Shown: positions 40,142 through 48,266 of the stretch, in pieces
How the letters are laid out: every line of letters starts with the position of its first letter
Position numbering within the stretch: position 1 is the stretch's first letter
NCBI GenBank assembly: GCA_947567625.1
Contig: CANONN010000021.1
Location: 1-53,679, forward strand
From: an uncultured Roseburia sp.
GTDB taxonomy: Bacteria > Bacillota > Clostridia > Lachnospirales > Lachnospiraceae
Length of the DNA stretch: 53,679 bases
Direction of reading: 5' to 3'
Made by a program: the position numbers and the translations under genes
The notes under the pieces: generated by a model
Seen by the model: only the letters and a program-made list of their open reading frames with translations
Told to the model about the DNA's origin: nothing
Databases searched by the model: none

Positions 40142-41429
40142 AATTAGTAAAAATATTACCCGACAAAATACAAATCAGGACGGACGATGCGGAGTTTAAA
40201 AACGCCCGCCTGAATGACCTCATATCCGTATCGGACGGAGGAGTGGAGCTTGTTACTATGATAACCGCCATAACGGATAATGACGTGGAAACGCAGATGG
40301 ATGAGAATATCATCATGGAAGAATTGCAGCATCCGTCTTTGAAATTGATTGAGTGCTCTATTCTTGGGAGTGTGATTGGCGGTGAGTTTAAGCAGCAGAT
40401 TGATCGGTATCCGAGTACAGATGTTGTGATAGAGCAAATCAATTATAAGAAATTTGTCAAAATGCTTTACCATGACAAGAAAATTAAGCCGTACTTTCAT
40501 CTTGGCAGGTATTTTAATACATGTGATGCATGGATTGACGGAAACAAATTCTACCAGCGGCATTCCTGCATTGTTGGCAATACAGGCTGCGGTAAGTCCG
40601 AAACAGTCACAAAGATTATCGAAGAAACCGCAAACAATACAAACTGTAATATTGTCATATTTGATATACACGGCGAGTACAGCAAACTTTCCTATGTGGA
40701 CAGTTTCAAGATGGGTGAAGTTCCGTTCCCTATCTGGATGCTTGGGTTTGCGGATATGGCAGCGAATGTGCTGAAAGTGAAAGAGGATAGTACGGTGGTT
40801 ATGTCGGCTCTTAGGAAAGCGTACTATGCGCAGTGTGCAAATGGCAATGAAGGAAAGCCCGTACGATTTGATTTTATTGAAATGCGGGATATTCTGCAAT
40901 CTTTGAATGAGCAGATTGTGATAACCGGATTTACAATATTCAAATCATGCAGAAAGATGCAAGGCCTATCACATTGGTGTGTGATGAAGCACATGTTTAC
41001 ATTCCGGTGGATTTCCAGCTATCCGCGGCACAGCGGCGCATGGTAGAAATATTTGAGAATATCGCGAAAGAGGGCAGGAAGTTTGGGATCACATTGTTTG
41101 TGGCATCTCAAAGACCATCAGAATTGAATAAGACCATTATGGCGCAATGCGCGAACTACATTGTAATGAAACTCAATAACGAGAATGACAAGACCATGAT
41201 TAAGGGCATAATGCCGGCTGGCAGTGCAGATGTAATTGAGACAACTACCATGTTTTCTCCCGGTGATTGCCTTGTGGTCGGGGATGCCTGCCCGATACCG
41301 CTTAAAATTCATGTAGAGCTTGCAAAAGAGCGTCCGCAGAGTAAGACTATAAGTTTCTGGACGGAGTGGCAAAAAGAGCATGAGAGCGTGGATTATGGGG
41401 CTTGTTTGGAGGAATATTTGGAGAATTAG
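40138..41429 (+). pseudogene. HerA-like hexameric ATPase, broken by internal deletion and frameshift
   Basis: N-terminal part, frame of TTG 40138: HAS-like barrel, Walker A GNTGCGKSETV (147-157) and DIHGEYSK (176-183). C-terminal part, another frame: NRIYNIQIMQKDARPITLVC, DEAHVYIP (Walker B), FGITLFVASQRPSELNKT and later GDCLVVGDACPIPLKIHVEL with DFWTEW-like FWTEWQKE. The frames cross at about 40911-40925, and the segment between FDFIEMRDILQSLNEQ and RIYNIQ is much shorter than in intact HerA-like proteins, so a deletion and frameshift are likely. HerA proteins act in DNA end resection or defence. Confidence 0.75.
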
Positions 41430-41518
41430 AGGGGAGGAGGATGAAATTGAAAAGGGATTAAGGGCAGCAATAAAAAAAACATATTTTAAGCTAAATTTTG
41501 AAAGAAAGGGATGAGGAA

Positions 41519-41929
41519 ATGGATTTACTTAGTTTACAGGATTTCACGGGCGGCGCGCTGCAGGAAAAGGTAAATGCGGCAATGCAAAAAGTCCTTGATA
41601 ATATACAGGACCAGAACACGCCTTGGAAGAATAAGCGTTATATCAACATCAAGATTGCATTTCAGTCGAACGAAAACCGGGATGATGTTGCAGTAGAAGT
41701 ATCAGCTAACGAAAAACTTGCCCCTGTTTCCCCTATCGTGACAAGGATGTTAATCGGCAAGGACCTGAGAACAGGAGAAAACTATGCACAGGAGTACGGG
41801 AAGCAGGTAAGAGGCCAAATGACGCTGGATGATTACCAGACAGAGCAGATCATAGGACCAGACGTGGTAAACACGGATACAGGGGAAATTGTTGGAAACA
41901 TAAAAAATTTTAAGGTAGCGGAGGGATAA
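41519..41929 (+). CDS. Phage replication-terminator-like protein
   Basis: 136 residues, MDLLSLQDFTGGALQEKVNA at the start and INIKIAFQSNENRDDVAVEV in the middle; this pattern occurs in phage proteins annotated as replication terminator protein. AAAGGGATGAGGAA lies before the ATG at 41519; the frame extends to 41498 without support. Position before another conserved phage gene fits the DNA-metabolism block. The annotation is by recalled similarity and not independently proved. Confidence 0.55.
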   Translation: MDLLSLQDFTGGALQEKVNAAMQKVLDNIQDQNTPWKNKRYINIKIAFQSNENRDDVAVEVSANEKLAPVSPIVTRMLIGKDLRTGENYAQEYGKQVRGQMTLDDYQTEQIIGPDVVNTDTGEIVGNIKNFKVAEG

Positions 41930-41932
41930 ATT

Positions 41933-42649
41933 ATGATAAAGGAAGCATTACAGTACATTGTTGGTTTGTCAGAAGCAAATATCAAGGAAGTCTGCGGGCA
42001 GAAATATTCGGACAAGGAGTTAAAGCGTATTTCTTACAATCCTAAGGCAGAGACTATCAGGATGTGTACACTCACAAGCCTTGTGGAATACCTGCAATCG
42101 GGCGCGGATTCCATGCAGGCTAAAATGTTCGTGCATGTTGTAAGCCCGGTAAAAGTGAGGCTTATTTCACAGCTGGACAAAGAGCGCGTGCGGGAAACGC
42201 TTGTAGAAGCAGTATGTGATGTGCCTGAATTTAATTACGGCCATTATATTGGGCACGAGGAATTCCTCATTGCGCTCCAGGCAAAGTTTCTGCCAAACAA
42301 TGACCGGGAACTTCTTTTCAAATTTGCCGGGACCGTAGAGAACGGAACGATCGCGCAGTATGGGGATGATGGCGTTACGCAGAAAGCGACGGTAAAAACC
42401 GGGATTGTGTCTAAAGGGGATGCCATTGTGCCGAACCCTGTTAAGCTGCGTCCGTACAGGACATTCATAGAAGTGAAGCAGCCGGAGAGTGAGTTTATCT
42501 TCCGTATGAAAGAAAATGAGCGCGGCGGCGTGCAGTGTGCGGTCTTTGAAGCGGATGGCGGCGCTTGGAGGAATGAAGCGATGGAGAATATCAAAGAGTA
42601 TTTACAGCATGAGCTTGAAAAATATAAGCAGTATATCGTGATTTCATAA
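41933..42649 (+). CDS. Conserved phage hypothetical protein
   Basis: 238 residues, 3 bp after the preceding gene. N-terminal half resembles the beta-rich family that accompanies the terminator-like protein in Firmicutes phages (VSPVKVRLISQLDKERVRET, AKFLPNNDRELLFKFAGTVE). No catalytic motif. Perhaps a DNA-metabolism accessory. Confidence 0.6.
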   Translation: MIKEALQYIVGLSEANIKEVCGQKYSDKELKRISYNPKAETIRMCTLTSLVEYLQSGADSMQAKMFVHVVSPVKVRLISQLDKERVRETLVEAVCDVPEFNYGHYIGHEEFLIALQAKFLPNNDRELLFKFAGTVENGTIAQYGDDGVTQKATVKTGIVSKGDAIVPNPVKLRPYRTFIEVKQPESEFIFRMKENERGGVQCAVFEADGGAWRNEAMENIKEYLQHELEKYKQYIVIS

Positions 42650-42750
42650 CCTGTTAAAAGTAATTGGTAACTATTAACCGTAGTATTTTTTCATGCAATA
42701 TATCACAAAAAAACTGGCGGTAGTTGGCCTGCCGCCGGAAAGGAGGGCTT

Positions 42751-42861
42751 ATGGACTGCGTTTACAATACTAGCGGCTTATGTTATCTGGATAACGAGGA
42801 TATAAAAGAATGCCCGTATATCGGATGTGAGGCGGAATGTGATGATATGGAGGAATTTTAA
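42751..42861 (+). CDS. 36-residue cysteine-rich microprotein
   Basis: An open frame with an ideal ribosome site (AAAGGAGGGCTT before the ATG) codes for a 36-residue acidic peptide, with cysteines in MDCVYN, GLCYLDNED, KECPYIGCEAECDD. Five cysteines in 36 residues suggest a small zinc-bound or disulfide knuckle. The rusA gene starts 1 bp after its stop. Confidence 0.5.
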   Translation: MDCVYNTSGLCYLDNEDIKECPYIGCEAECDDMEEF

Positions 42862-42862
42862 A

Positions 42863-43234
42863 TTGGAATATTTACTGACGATTCCTGGAACGCTCAATAA
42901 TCTCAATGATTACATAGCCGCAGAGCGCACGAACCGCTACAACGGGGCGAAGATGAAAGCAGACAACGGGGAAATTGTTGCAGTAGCGATCAGGCAGTGC
43001 ATGAGGGGCGTGAGGATTGGGAATCCGGTATTCATGAAGTATTTATGGGTGGAACCGAATAGACGGCGCGATAAAGATAATATTTCGTCGTTTGGCCGGA
43101 AGGTGATACAGGATGCCCTTGTAGATACCGGGGTATTAAAGGATGATGGATGGAAGTATGTTGTCGGGTTTTCCGACAGTTTTGAAGTGGATAAGGAAAA
43201 TCCGCGGATTGAAGTAAGGATCATAGAGCGATAA
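42863..43234 (+). CDS. RusA-family Holliday junction resolvase
   Basis: 123 residues from a TTG with GGAGG nine bases upstream. The conserved acidic surface RRRDKDNISSFGRKVIQDAL and VLKDDGWK has the family aspartates. Resolves four-way junctions in phage replication and recombination. It follows the recombination cluster. Confidence 0.85.
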   Translation: MEYLLTIPGTLNNLNDYIAAERTNRYNGAKMKADNGEIVAVAIRQCMRGVRIGNPVFMKYLWVEPNRRRDKDNISSFGRKVIQDALVDTGVLKDDGWKYVVGFSDSFEVDKENPRIEVRIIER

Positions 43235-43300
43235 GGGAAAAAGCTATTCTGCTGTTGTTGGTGATACGATGGCAGCAGCGTGGCGAATTTAGGAGTTATT

Positions 43301-44167
43301 ATGGCAAAGATAGGGATGGATAGTTTCCTTTTGGACTGCCACACTAACGACAATATCTCTGAAATCGAAGCAGCATATGGAGTAAAAGGGTTTGCGGTAG
43401 TAGTCCGGCTCTGGCAGAAGATATACAGCGAGAAGGGTTACTACTGTGAATGGGTCGAAAGAAGCCCGCTTCTGTTTCTGGCGAACTGGTTCGGTGGAAA
43501 CAGCGGCGTGACTGTCAACTTAATAATGGATATTGTAAACAGGTGCTTAAATAATGGCATATTTGATGCCGGGATGTATGGGAACTACTCCATTCTCACA
43601 TCAGAAAGGATACAGTCACAATACTTTGATGTAGTAAAAAGACGCGAAAGTATCCCGGTAAAAAAAGAGTACCTTTTGATTAGTGTTGGCAAAATTAAGG
43701 GTATTGCATACGAAAATGAAGTTTCTGTATGCAGAAATCAAAAAAATGTATGCAGAAGTGGCACAAGTAAAGAAAAGGAAAGTAAAGGAAATAAAAACAG
43801 AGAGTGCATGCGCCGGATCGAAGATTTTATCTCTGCTTATCCGAAAAACTGCAACCGCCATCTGACGGAGGCAGCATATATTAATCTGATTGCCGATGGA
43901 GTGGAAACAGAGGACAACCTTGTTACATGTGCTAAAAATTATGCAGAGGCTTGCAGGATTGAGGGACTGATTAACGAAACAAAGAAGCGCTATATCAAAA
44001 ACGCAGAGAATTTCCTTAAAGATTTTGTGTTTGAACAATATCTTCCAGGGAAATACAAGAAACCCGCAGCGCAGAAACCAAAGAACAATTTCACTAATTT
44101 CTCGCAGCGGGAATATGATTTTGACGAGTTGGAAAAGAGGCTGTTAAATTCGACGCCGGGTGGATGA
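43301..44167 (+). CDS. Phage replisome organizer (DUF4373/Lin1244-type N-terminus)
   Basis: 288 residues. The N-terminal 110 residues (FLLDCHTNDNISEIEAAYGV, GFAVVVRLWQKIYSEKGYYC) match the Lin1244/Lin1753-type winged-helix domain of phage replication initiators; the C-terminal half has basic and helical segments. TTAGGAG precedes the ATG at 43301; a GTG at 43280 is in a poorer context. Likely binds the phage origin or loads the host helicase. No DnaC-like loader is seen in this window. Confidence 0.75.
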   Translation: MAKIGMDSFLLDCHTNDNISEIEAAYGVKGFAVVVRLWQKIYSEKGYYCEWVERSPLLFLANWFGGNSGVTVNLIMDIVNRCLNNGIFDAGMYGNYSILTSERIQSQYFDVVKRRESIPVKKEYLLISVGKIKGIAYENEVSVCRNQKNVCRSGTSKEKESKGNKNRECMRRIEDFISAYPKNCNRHLTEAAYINLIADGVETEDNLVTCAKNYAEACRIEGLINETKKRYIKNAENFLKDFVFEQYLPGKYKKPAAQKPKNNFTNFSQREYDFDELEKRLLNSTPGG

Positions 44168-44286
44168 AAGAGGTTATTTGGCAGGGTTAGATATACATAC
44201 CAGCTGCCAGGAGTTCAACAGGAAAAATAACAGAAAGGAGCCAAGCCTCCGGCCGGGGTGACGTGTACACGGGCTTCTTGAAAAAA

Positions 44287-45000
44287 ATGATACAAAACAA
44301 AAAAATGCGTATTTTGGTAGCCTGCGAAGAAAGCCAGCGCGTCTGCATAGAATTTCGGCGCTTAGGACATGAAGCCTATTCCTGCGACATTGAAGAATGT
44401 TCCGGTGGACGCCCGGAATGGCACATACAGGCTGATGTTCTTCCTCTGCTGAACGGAGATTGCAGTTTTCGGACAGTGGACGGAGCGGAACATAGTATTT
44501 ACGGAAAATGGGATATGATTATAGCTTTCCCTCCATGCACCTATCTATCCAATGCAGGGGCAAGGCATTTATGGAAAGGGCATAAATTGAATCGGGATAG
44601 ATACGAAAAAGGCCTTAAAGCAAAAGGATTTTTCATGCAGTTTTATAACGCTGACTGCGAAAAGATAGCAATCGAGAACCCGACACCAAGTAAAATCTAT
44701 GAGCTGCCAGAAAAGCAACAAGTGATACAGCCTTATCAATTTGGACACCCATACACAAAGAGGACGCAGCTTTGGCTGAAAGGTTTGCCGCTGCTAGAAC
44801 CGACGGAAATCGTTAAACCTGTTGCCACATGGTGTCCGAGTGGTTCATACTCTCACAAGCACGGAGAACAGCACAAAGGAATGTTTACAACAGACAGGGC
44901 GAAGAATAGGGCAAAAACATTTGAGGGGATTGCAAAAGCTATGGCAGAGCAGTGGGGGATAATCAGGAATGAAATATATAGCAAGTTGGAGCGGTGGTAA
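44287..45000 (+). CDS. C5-methyltransferase-like protein without obvious recognition domain
   Basis: About 237 residues. A Rossmann-type start (MRILVACEESQRVC), PPC motif in IIAFPPCTYLSNAG (motif IV of C5-cytosine methyltransferases), then IAIENPTPSKIY (ENP, motif VI-like) and YTKRTQLWLKGLP (motif VIII-like). It lacks a target-recognition domain, so it is a compact variant. The start is uncertain: GTG 44263 or ATG 44305 are alternatives. It overlaps the PP-loop gene by 32 bp. Confidence 0.65.
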   Translation: MIQNKKMRILVACEESQRVCIEFRRLGHEAYSCDIEECSGGRPEWHIQADVLPLLNGDCSFRTVDGAEHSIYGKWDMIIAFPPCTYLSNAGARHLWKGHKLNRDRYEKGLKAKGFFMQFYNADCEKIAIENPTPSKIYELPEKQQVIQPYQFGHPYTKRTQLWLKGLPLLEPTEIVKPVATWCPSGSYSHKHGEQHKGMFTTDRAKNRAKTFEGIAKAMAEQWGIIRNEIYSKLERW

Positions 45001-45745
45001 AGACAGTACCGCAAGTATAATCTTGGCGCACGAACACAACGAGCCGCTTGACCTTATCATATTTTCCGAGGTTATGTTTGATAAAAATATCAGCGGAGAA
45101 TTGCCAGAGCATATAGATTTTATCAAAAACAAATGTATTCCACTGTTTGAAAGTTGGGGGTATGAAACAAAGATACTCCATGCGGACTTGACCTATATGG
45201 ATATATTTTTAAGGCAACCAACAAGGGGCAAACGATTCGGCACTGGAATGATAACAGGTTTTCCGATGTCGGGCAGATGCCAGATTAACCGAAGCGTAAA
45301 AGTTCTTCCAATAAAGCGATTTTTAAAGAGTTTTGAAGAAGAGTTTACCCAATACATAGGGATTGCGGTTGATGAACCAGTCAGACTTGACAGAGTTGTG
45401 AAAAGCACAAACCAAATATCATTACTGCAAAAGTACGAATATACAGAGCATATGGCATTTGACCTATGCAAGAAATATGACTTGCTATCCCCCAATTATA
45501 ATTTTGCTCCCAGGGGTGGTTGTTGGTTCTGTCCTAATGCGAGAGATTGTGAATTGCGACATTTAAGAAATAATCATAGAGATTTGTGGGATAAGCTGTT
45601 GAAGCTGGAAGAAATGCCAGACCTTATAGGGAATATATGGAACACGCTCACACAGACAAGCATACACGACAAAGAAGAACAATTTTACTGGGAAGATAAT
45701 CAGATAACTATATTTGACTATATAGAAAGGAAAGCATATGAGTAA
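44969..45745 (+). CDS. PP-loop ATPase, PAPS reductase/DndC-like family
   Basis: 258 residues with SGGKDST at 8-14, the PP-loop that activates a substrate by adenylation. Cysteines CWFCPNARDC in the C-terminal half suggest an iron-sulfur or zinc site. No sulfurtransferase or other dnd gene adjoins. Overlap with the upstream methyltransferase-like gene suggests joint action on a nucleic acid, such as phage DNA or tRNA modification. Confidence 0.75.
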   Translation: MKYIASWSGGKDSTASIILAHEHNEPLDLIIFSEVMFDKNISGELPEHIDFIKNKCIPLFESWGYETKILHADLTYMDIFLRQPTRGKRFGTGMITGFPMSGRCQINRSVKVLPIKRFLKSFEEEFTQYIGIAVDEPVRLDRVVKSTNQISLLQKYEYTEHMAFDLCKKYDLLSPNYNFAPRGGCWFCPNARDCELRHLRNNHRDLWDKLLKLEEMPDLIGNIWNTLTQTSIHDKEEQFYWEDNQITIFDYIERKAYE

Positions 45746-45959
45746 AAATAATCCAGTGGGAAATATACCAACACAAAGACCGATATTAAATCGCATGAAA
45801 GATACCTTAATGCAAATTTATCTTAATTTGTCAAAGGAAGAAATGAAATCCCTGCAAGCTGAAATACAGTCCGTAACGGAAACAAACTGTGATTACAAGA
45901 TATATGACATTGCGTATATGCTAAAAGGATGTGTCGATACAGCGGTTGATGGGATTTAG
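45738..45959 (+). CDS. Small hypothetical protein
   Basis: 73 residues, overlapping the preceding gene by 8 bp; MSKNNPVGNIPTQRPILNRM, then a helix (YLNLSKEEMKSLQAEIQSV). AGAAAGGAAAG precedes the ATG. Not recognised. Confidence 0.6.
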   Translation: MSKNNPVGNIPTQRPILNRMKDTLMQIYLNLSKEEMKSLQAEIQSVTETNCDYKIYDIAYMLKGCVDTAVDGI

Positions 45960-45980
45960 GGAGAGGAGGGGAAAGGAAAT

Positions 45981-46052
45981 ATGAAGAGATTAACAGAACG
46001 TGATAAATATTGTAAAAGATATCTGCCCACTGATTGTGGATTTAGGGGATAA
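45981..46052 (+). CDS. Micro-ORF, 23 residues
   Basis: An ATG at 45981 after GGGAGAGGAGGGGAAAGG opens a 23-residue frame (MKRLTERDKYC at its start) resembling the first residues of phage MERLT-type proteins such as the gene at 47222. It may be a remnant truncated by an early stop. Confidence 0.3.
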   Translation: MKRLTERDKYCKRYLPTDCGFRG

Positions 46053-46068
46053 AGAAAGGTAGGAATTT

Positions 46069-46410
46069 ATGAATAAAACAAAATTAAATTGTTCTTTGAA
46101 CGATACAACAGAATTAAGAAATCTTATCATAGAAAACCCTGGTTTGCCATTACTGATTTTCTGCGGAGAAGATTCTTGGCATGACGAATATCCGTATGAG
46201 CAGGCAGATGTAAGAAGAGTAGGAATTGAAGAATTAACTCTCTACAATGACTATTGGTTAGATAAGGATGATTATGAAGAAAAACTTGCAGATAATTTAT
46301 CTGATGAAGAGGAATATAAAAATTTGTCTGATAAAAAGTATAACCGGATGATTAAAGAAAAGGTTGCGGGAACAGAATTTGTAAAAGCTATTGTTATCTA
46401 TGTCGGATAA
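46069..46410 (+). CDS. Hypothetical acidic protein
   Basis: 113 residues, pI acidic, with LPLLIFCGEDSWHDEYPYEQ near 28-47 and a helical C-terminus. AAAGAAAGGTAGGAA precedes the ATG. It overlaps the frame of the next gene slightly before its chosen start. No family recognised; possibly an anti-defence or auxiliary protein of the phage. Confidence 0.6.
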   Translation: MNKTKLNCSLNDTTELRNLIIENPGLPLLIFCGEDSWHDEYPYEQADVRRVGIEELTLYNDYWLDKDDYEEKLADNLSDEEEYKNLSDKKYNRMIKEKVAGTEFVKAIVIYVG

Positions 46411-46435
46411 GTTTCAGGGAATTGTGGAGGGAAAG

Positions 46436-47197
46436 ATGGATAAAACAAAAATAGATTGGTGCGATTCAACATGGAATCCAGTCACAGGTTGTTGGCATGG
46501 GTGCGAATACTGCTATGCGAGAGGAATTGCAAAAAGATTTGGGAGAAATTTACCTGATTTGTCAGACTTTGCAAGCAAAAACAAGGGATTGCATTTATTG
46601 GATAACAAGATTGATTCTACTCCGTATCCATTTGGATTTGAGCCAACATTTCATGCGTACCGCTTGAATGAATACATAGGCAAACAAGGCAGAAATATAT
46701 TTGTCTGCTCTATGGCTGATTTGTTTGGGAAGTGGGTGCCAGATAGATGGATTGAAGAAGTGTTTAAGGCTTGTGAGAAAGCACCACAACACAATTATCT
46801 GTTTCTGACAAAGAACCCGCAGAGATACGAACAGTATGGTGTTCCTTCTTGGCAAAATAATATGTGGTATGGTTGCACGATTTCAAGAAAAGCAGATATA
46901 AGAAATTCCGCTTTTTTACCTTTGGAATGCAAGAGATTTGTTAGCATAGAACCTTTATTAGAAGATATTCAGCCTAAAGATGATGCTTTATATAATTATG
47001 TTTATTGGGCAATCATTGGGGCAGAAACTGGACGGAGAAAAGACAAGGTTGTTCCGAAAAGAAAGTGGATTGAGGATATTGTAAATGAATGCAGAAAATC
47101 AAATGTTCCGGTCTTTATGAAATCAAGCCTTGCGGAGATTTGGGGAGAACCGTTGATACAGGAATTTCCAGTTGGATTAAGGGATAGATTGAAATAG
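46436..47197 (+). CDS. DUF5131 phage Gp37/Gp68-family protein
   Basis: 253 residues with CWHGCEYCYARG: C19, C23, C26 form a CX3CX2C cluster like radical SAM enzymes, preceded by DWCDSTWNPVTG. GGAGGGAAAG precedes the ATG at 46436. Widespread in phages with unproved function. An iron-sulfur cluster seems likely. It may modify nucleic acid or protein. Confidence 0.85.
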   Translation: MDKTKIDWCDSTWNPVTGCWHGCEYCYARGIAKRFGRNLPDLSDFASKNKGLHLLDNKIDSTPYPFGFEPTFHAYRLNEYIGKQGRNIFVCSMADLFGKWVPDRWIEEVFKACEKAPQHNYLFLTKNPQRYEQYGVPSWQNNMWYGCTISRKADIRNSAFLPLECKRFVSIEPLLEDIQPKDDALYNYVYWAIIGAETGRRKDKVVPKRKWIEDIVNECRKSNVPVFMKSSLAEIWGEPLIQEFPVGLRDRLK

Positions 47198-47221
47198 CCA
47201 TGAGATTGTAGGAGGGAAGGC

Positions 47222-47659
47222 ATGGAGAGATTGACAATAGAATACTGTGGAGAATATGTTCCAAAAGAATTGTGCAGCATAGATAGATTTGGTGGAGCAG
47301 ACGATTGTGATCTGTGCTGTGAATACTGTAAAGCAACAGAAGAAGGAAACGAGGATTGTAGAGAATGCGCAATTAGCAAGTGTTTTAATAAATTAGGAAC
47401 ATATGAGGACTTGGATGAACAGGGAAGACTTATACAGACTCCTTGTGAGGTGGGGGACACGGTGTATGTTAAAATGCAGTTCGGAGGATATGCAGAGGCA
47501 GAGGTTAGGGATTATTCATACTTCCTTTCATGCGGGTTCTGTGTTGTGGTGACATCAGATAAATTTAACAAGCAGCATATTCCGTTTACGGAATTTGGAA
47601 AAACCGTTTTCCTCACACGCGAATCAGCCGAAGCCGTATTGGAAGAAATGAGCGAATGA
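47222..47659 (+). CDS. MERLT-type phage hypothetical protein
   Basis: 145 residues. Cysteine-rich N-terminal half (CDLCCEYCKATEEGNEDCRE, CAISKC) suggests zinc binding; the C-terminal half (VGDTVYVKMQFGGYAEAEVR) is the small beta domain common in phage MERLT-type proteins. GGAGGGAAGGC precedes the ATG. Function unknown. Confidence 0.7.
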   Translation: MERLTIEYCGEYVPKELCSIDRFGGADDCDLCCEYCKATEEGNEDCRECAISKCFNKLGTYEDLDEQGRLIQTPCEVGDTVYVKMQFGGYAEAEVRDYSYFLSCGFCVVVTSDKFNKQHIPFTEFGKTVFLTRESAEAVLEEMSE

Positions 47660-47679
47660 TGGGGAAAGGATAGGGAAAT

Positions 47680-47748
47680 ATGATTGGTAAATGTGAATTT
47701 TGCGGAAAAGAAAAAGACAAGGCATTAAAATCGCTTATGGGAGGATAG
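47680..47748 (+). CDS. Micro-ORF with CxxC, 22 residues
   Basis: ATG 47680 opens MIGKCEFCGKEKDK and a short rest, stopping at 47748. The CxxC knuckle is typical of zinc-ribbon starts; AAAGGATAGGGA precedes it. It may be a remnant of a larger zinc-ribbon gene. Confidence 0.3.
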   Translation: MIGKCEFCGKEKDKALKSLMGG

Positions 47749-47752
47749 GGAA

Positions 47753-47875
47753 ATGAGGGAGAGTTTATTTAGAGGAAAACGAGTTGATGATGGCGAGTAG
47801 ATAGAAGGAATTACGTTACAATGGGGCAGAGAAATGGAGGAACATAAATGTATATCCAAGAATATGCAAAATTAA
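47753..47875 (+). pseudogene. YopX-like gene remnant with in-frame TAG
   Basis: MRESLFRGKRVDDGE is the typical start of YopX-family phage proteins, where the next residue is W (GEW). Here the codon is TAG (47798-47800), one base from TGG, followed by IEGITLQWGRE before another stop at 47873. So the gene is both nonsense-mutated and truncated by the start of the next gene. GAGGATAGGGAA lies before the ATG. Confidence 0.65.
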
Positions 47876-48246
47876 TCAATGGAAAAGAATATGGTTATCC
47901 GCAGTTTACCAAAGAAGAAAATGCGACAGCGAGAGAAAACGGTTTTGTTATTGTTTATGGTTGTTCCGATGACCTTATGGAGTTTCGAGGGGCAATAGAT
48001 GATGAGGGCGGCTGTTTTGACGGAGGAAAGGTTTATTTTAATCATGACGAAGTATATCAGGGTTACAACAAAGAGAAATATCCATATTGGATAAATGCGG
48101 TATGGTGTGGCGGCGAAAAAGACGCTAACGGGCAGGAAATTACATGGACTTATCAAACCGAGATACCGCATGAAACCTTTATGATTTATGAAGACGGAGA
48201 GCCTTATTGCAGAGGAATTGTATTTAAGATTGATGATGTTAGGTGA
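47848..48246 (+). CDS. Hypothetical protein
   Basis: 132 residues, acidic, aromatic-rich (YNKEKYPYWINAVWCGG, ITWTYQTEIPHETFMIYEDG). AATGGAGGAAC precedes the ATG. The compact alpha-beta pattern is seen in other prophage accessory proteins, but no family is recognised. It overlaps the end of the YopX remnant. Confidence 0.65.
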   Translation: MYIQEYAKLINGKEYGYPQFTKEENATARENGFVIVYGCSDDLMEFRGAIDDEGGCFDGGKVYFNHDEVYQGYNKEKYPYWINAVWCGGEKDANGQEITWTYQTEIPHETFMIYEDGEPYCRGIVFKIDDVR

Positions 48247-48266
48247 AGAGGAGGGGGATGCGCAGT

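Noticed and set aside
44163-44189. Short frame at the end of the replisome organizer gene
   Set aside because: Eight codons only, then a stop; no support for translation.
44969-45745. DndC of a phosphorothioation system
   Set aside because: No dndB, dndD or dndE gene adjoins; only the PP-loop family can be supported.
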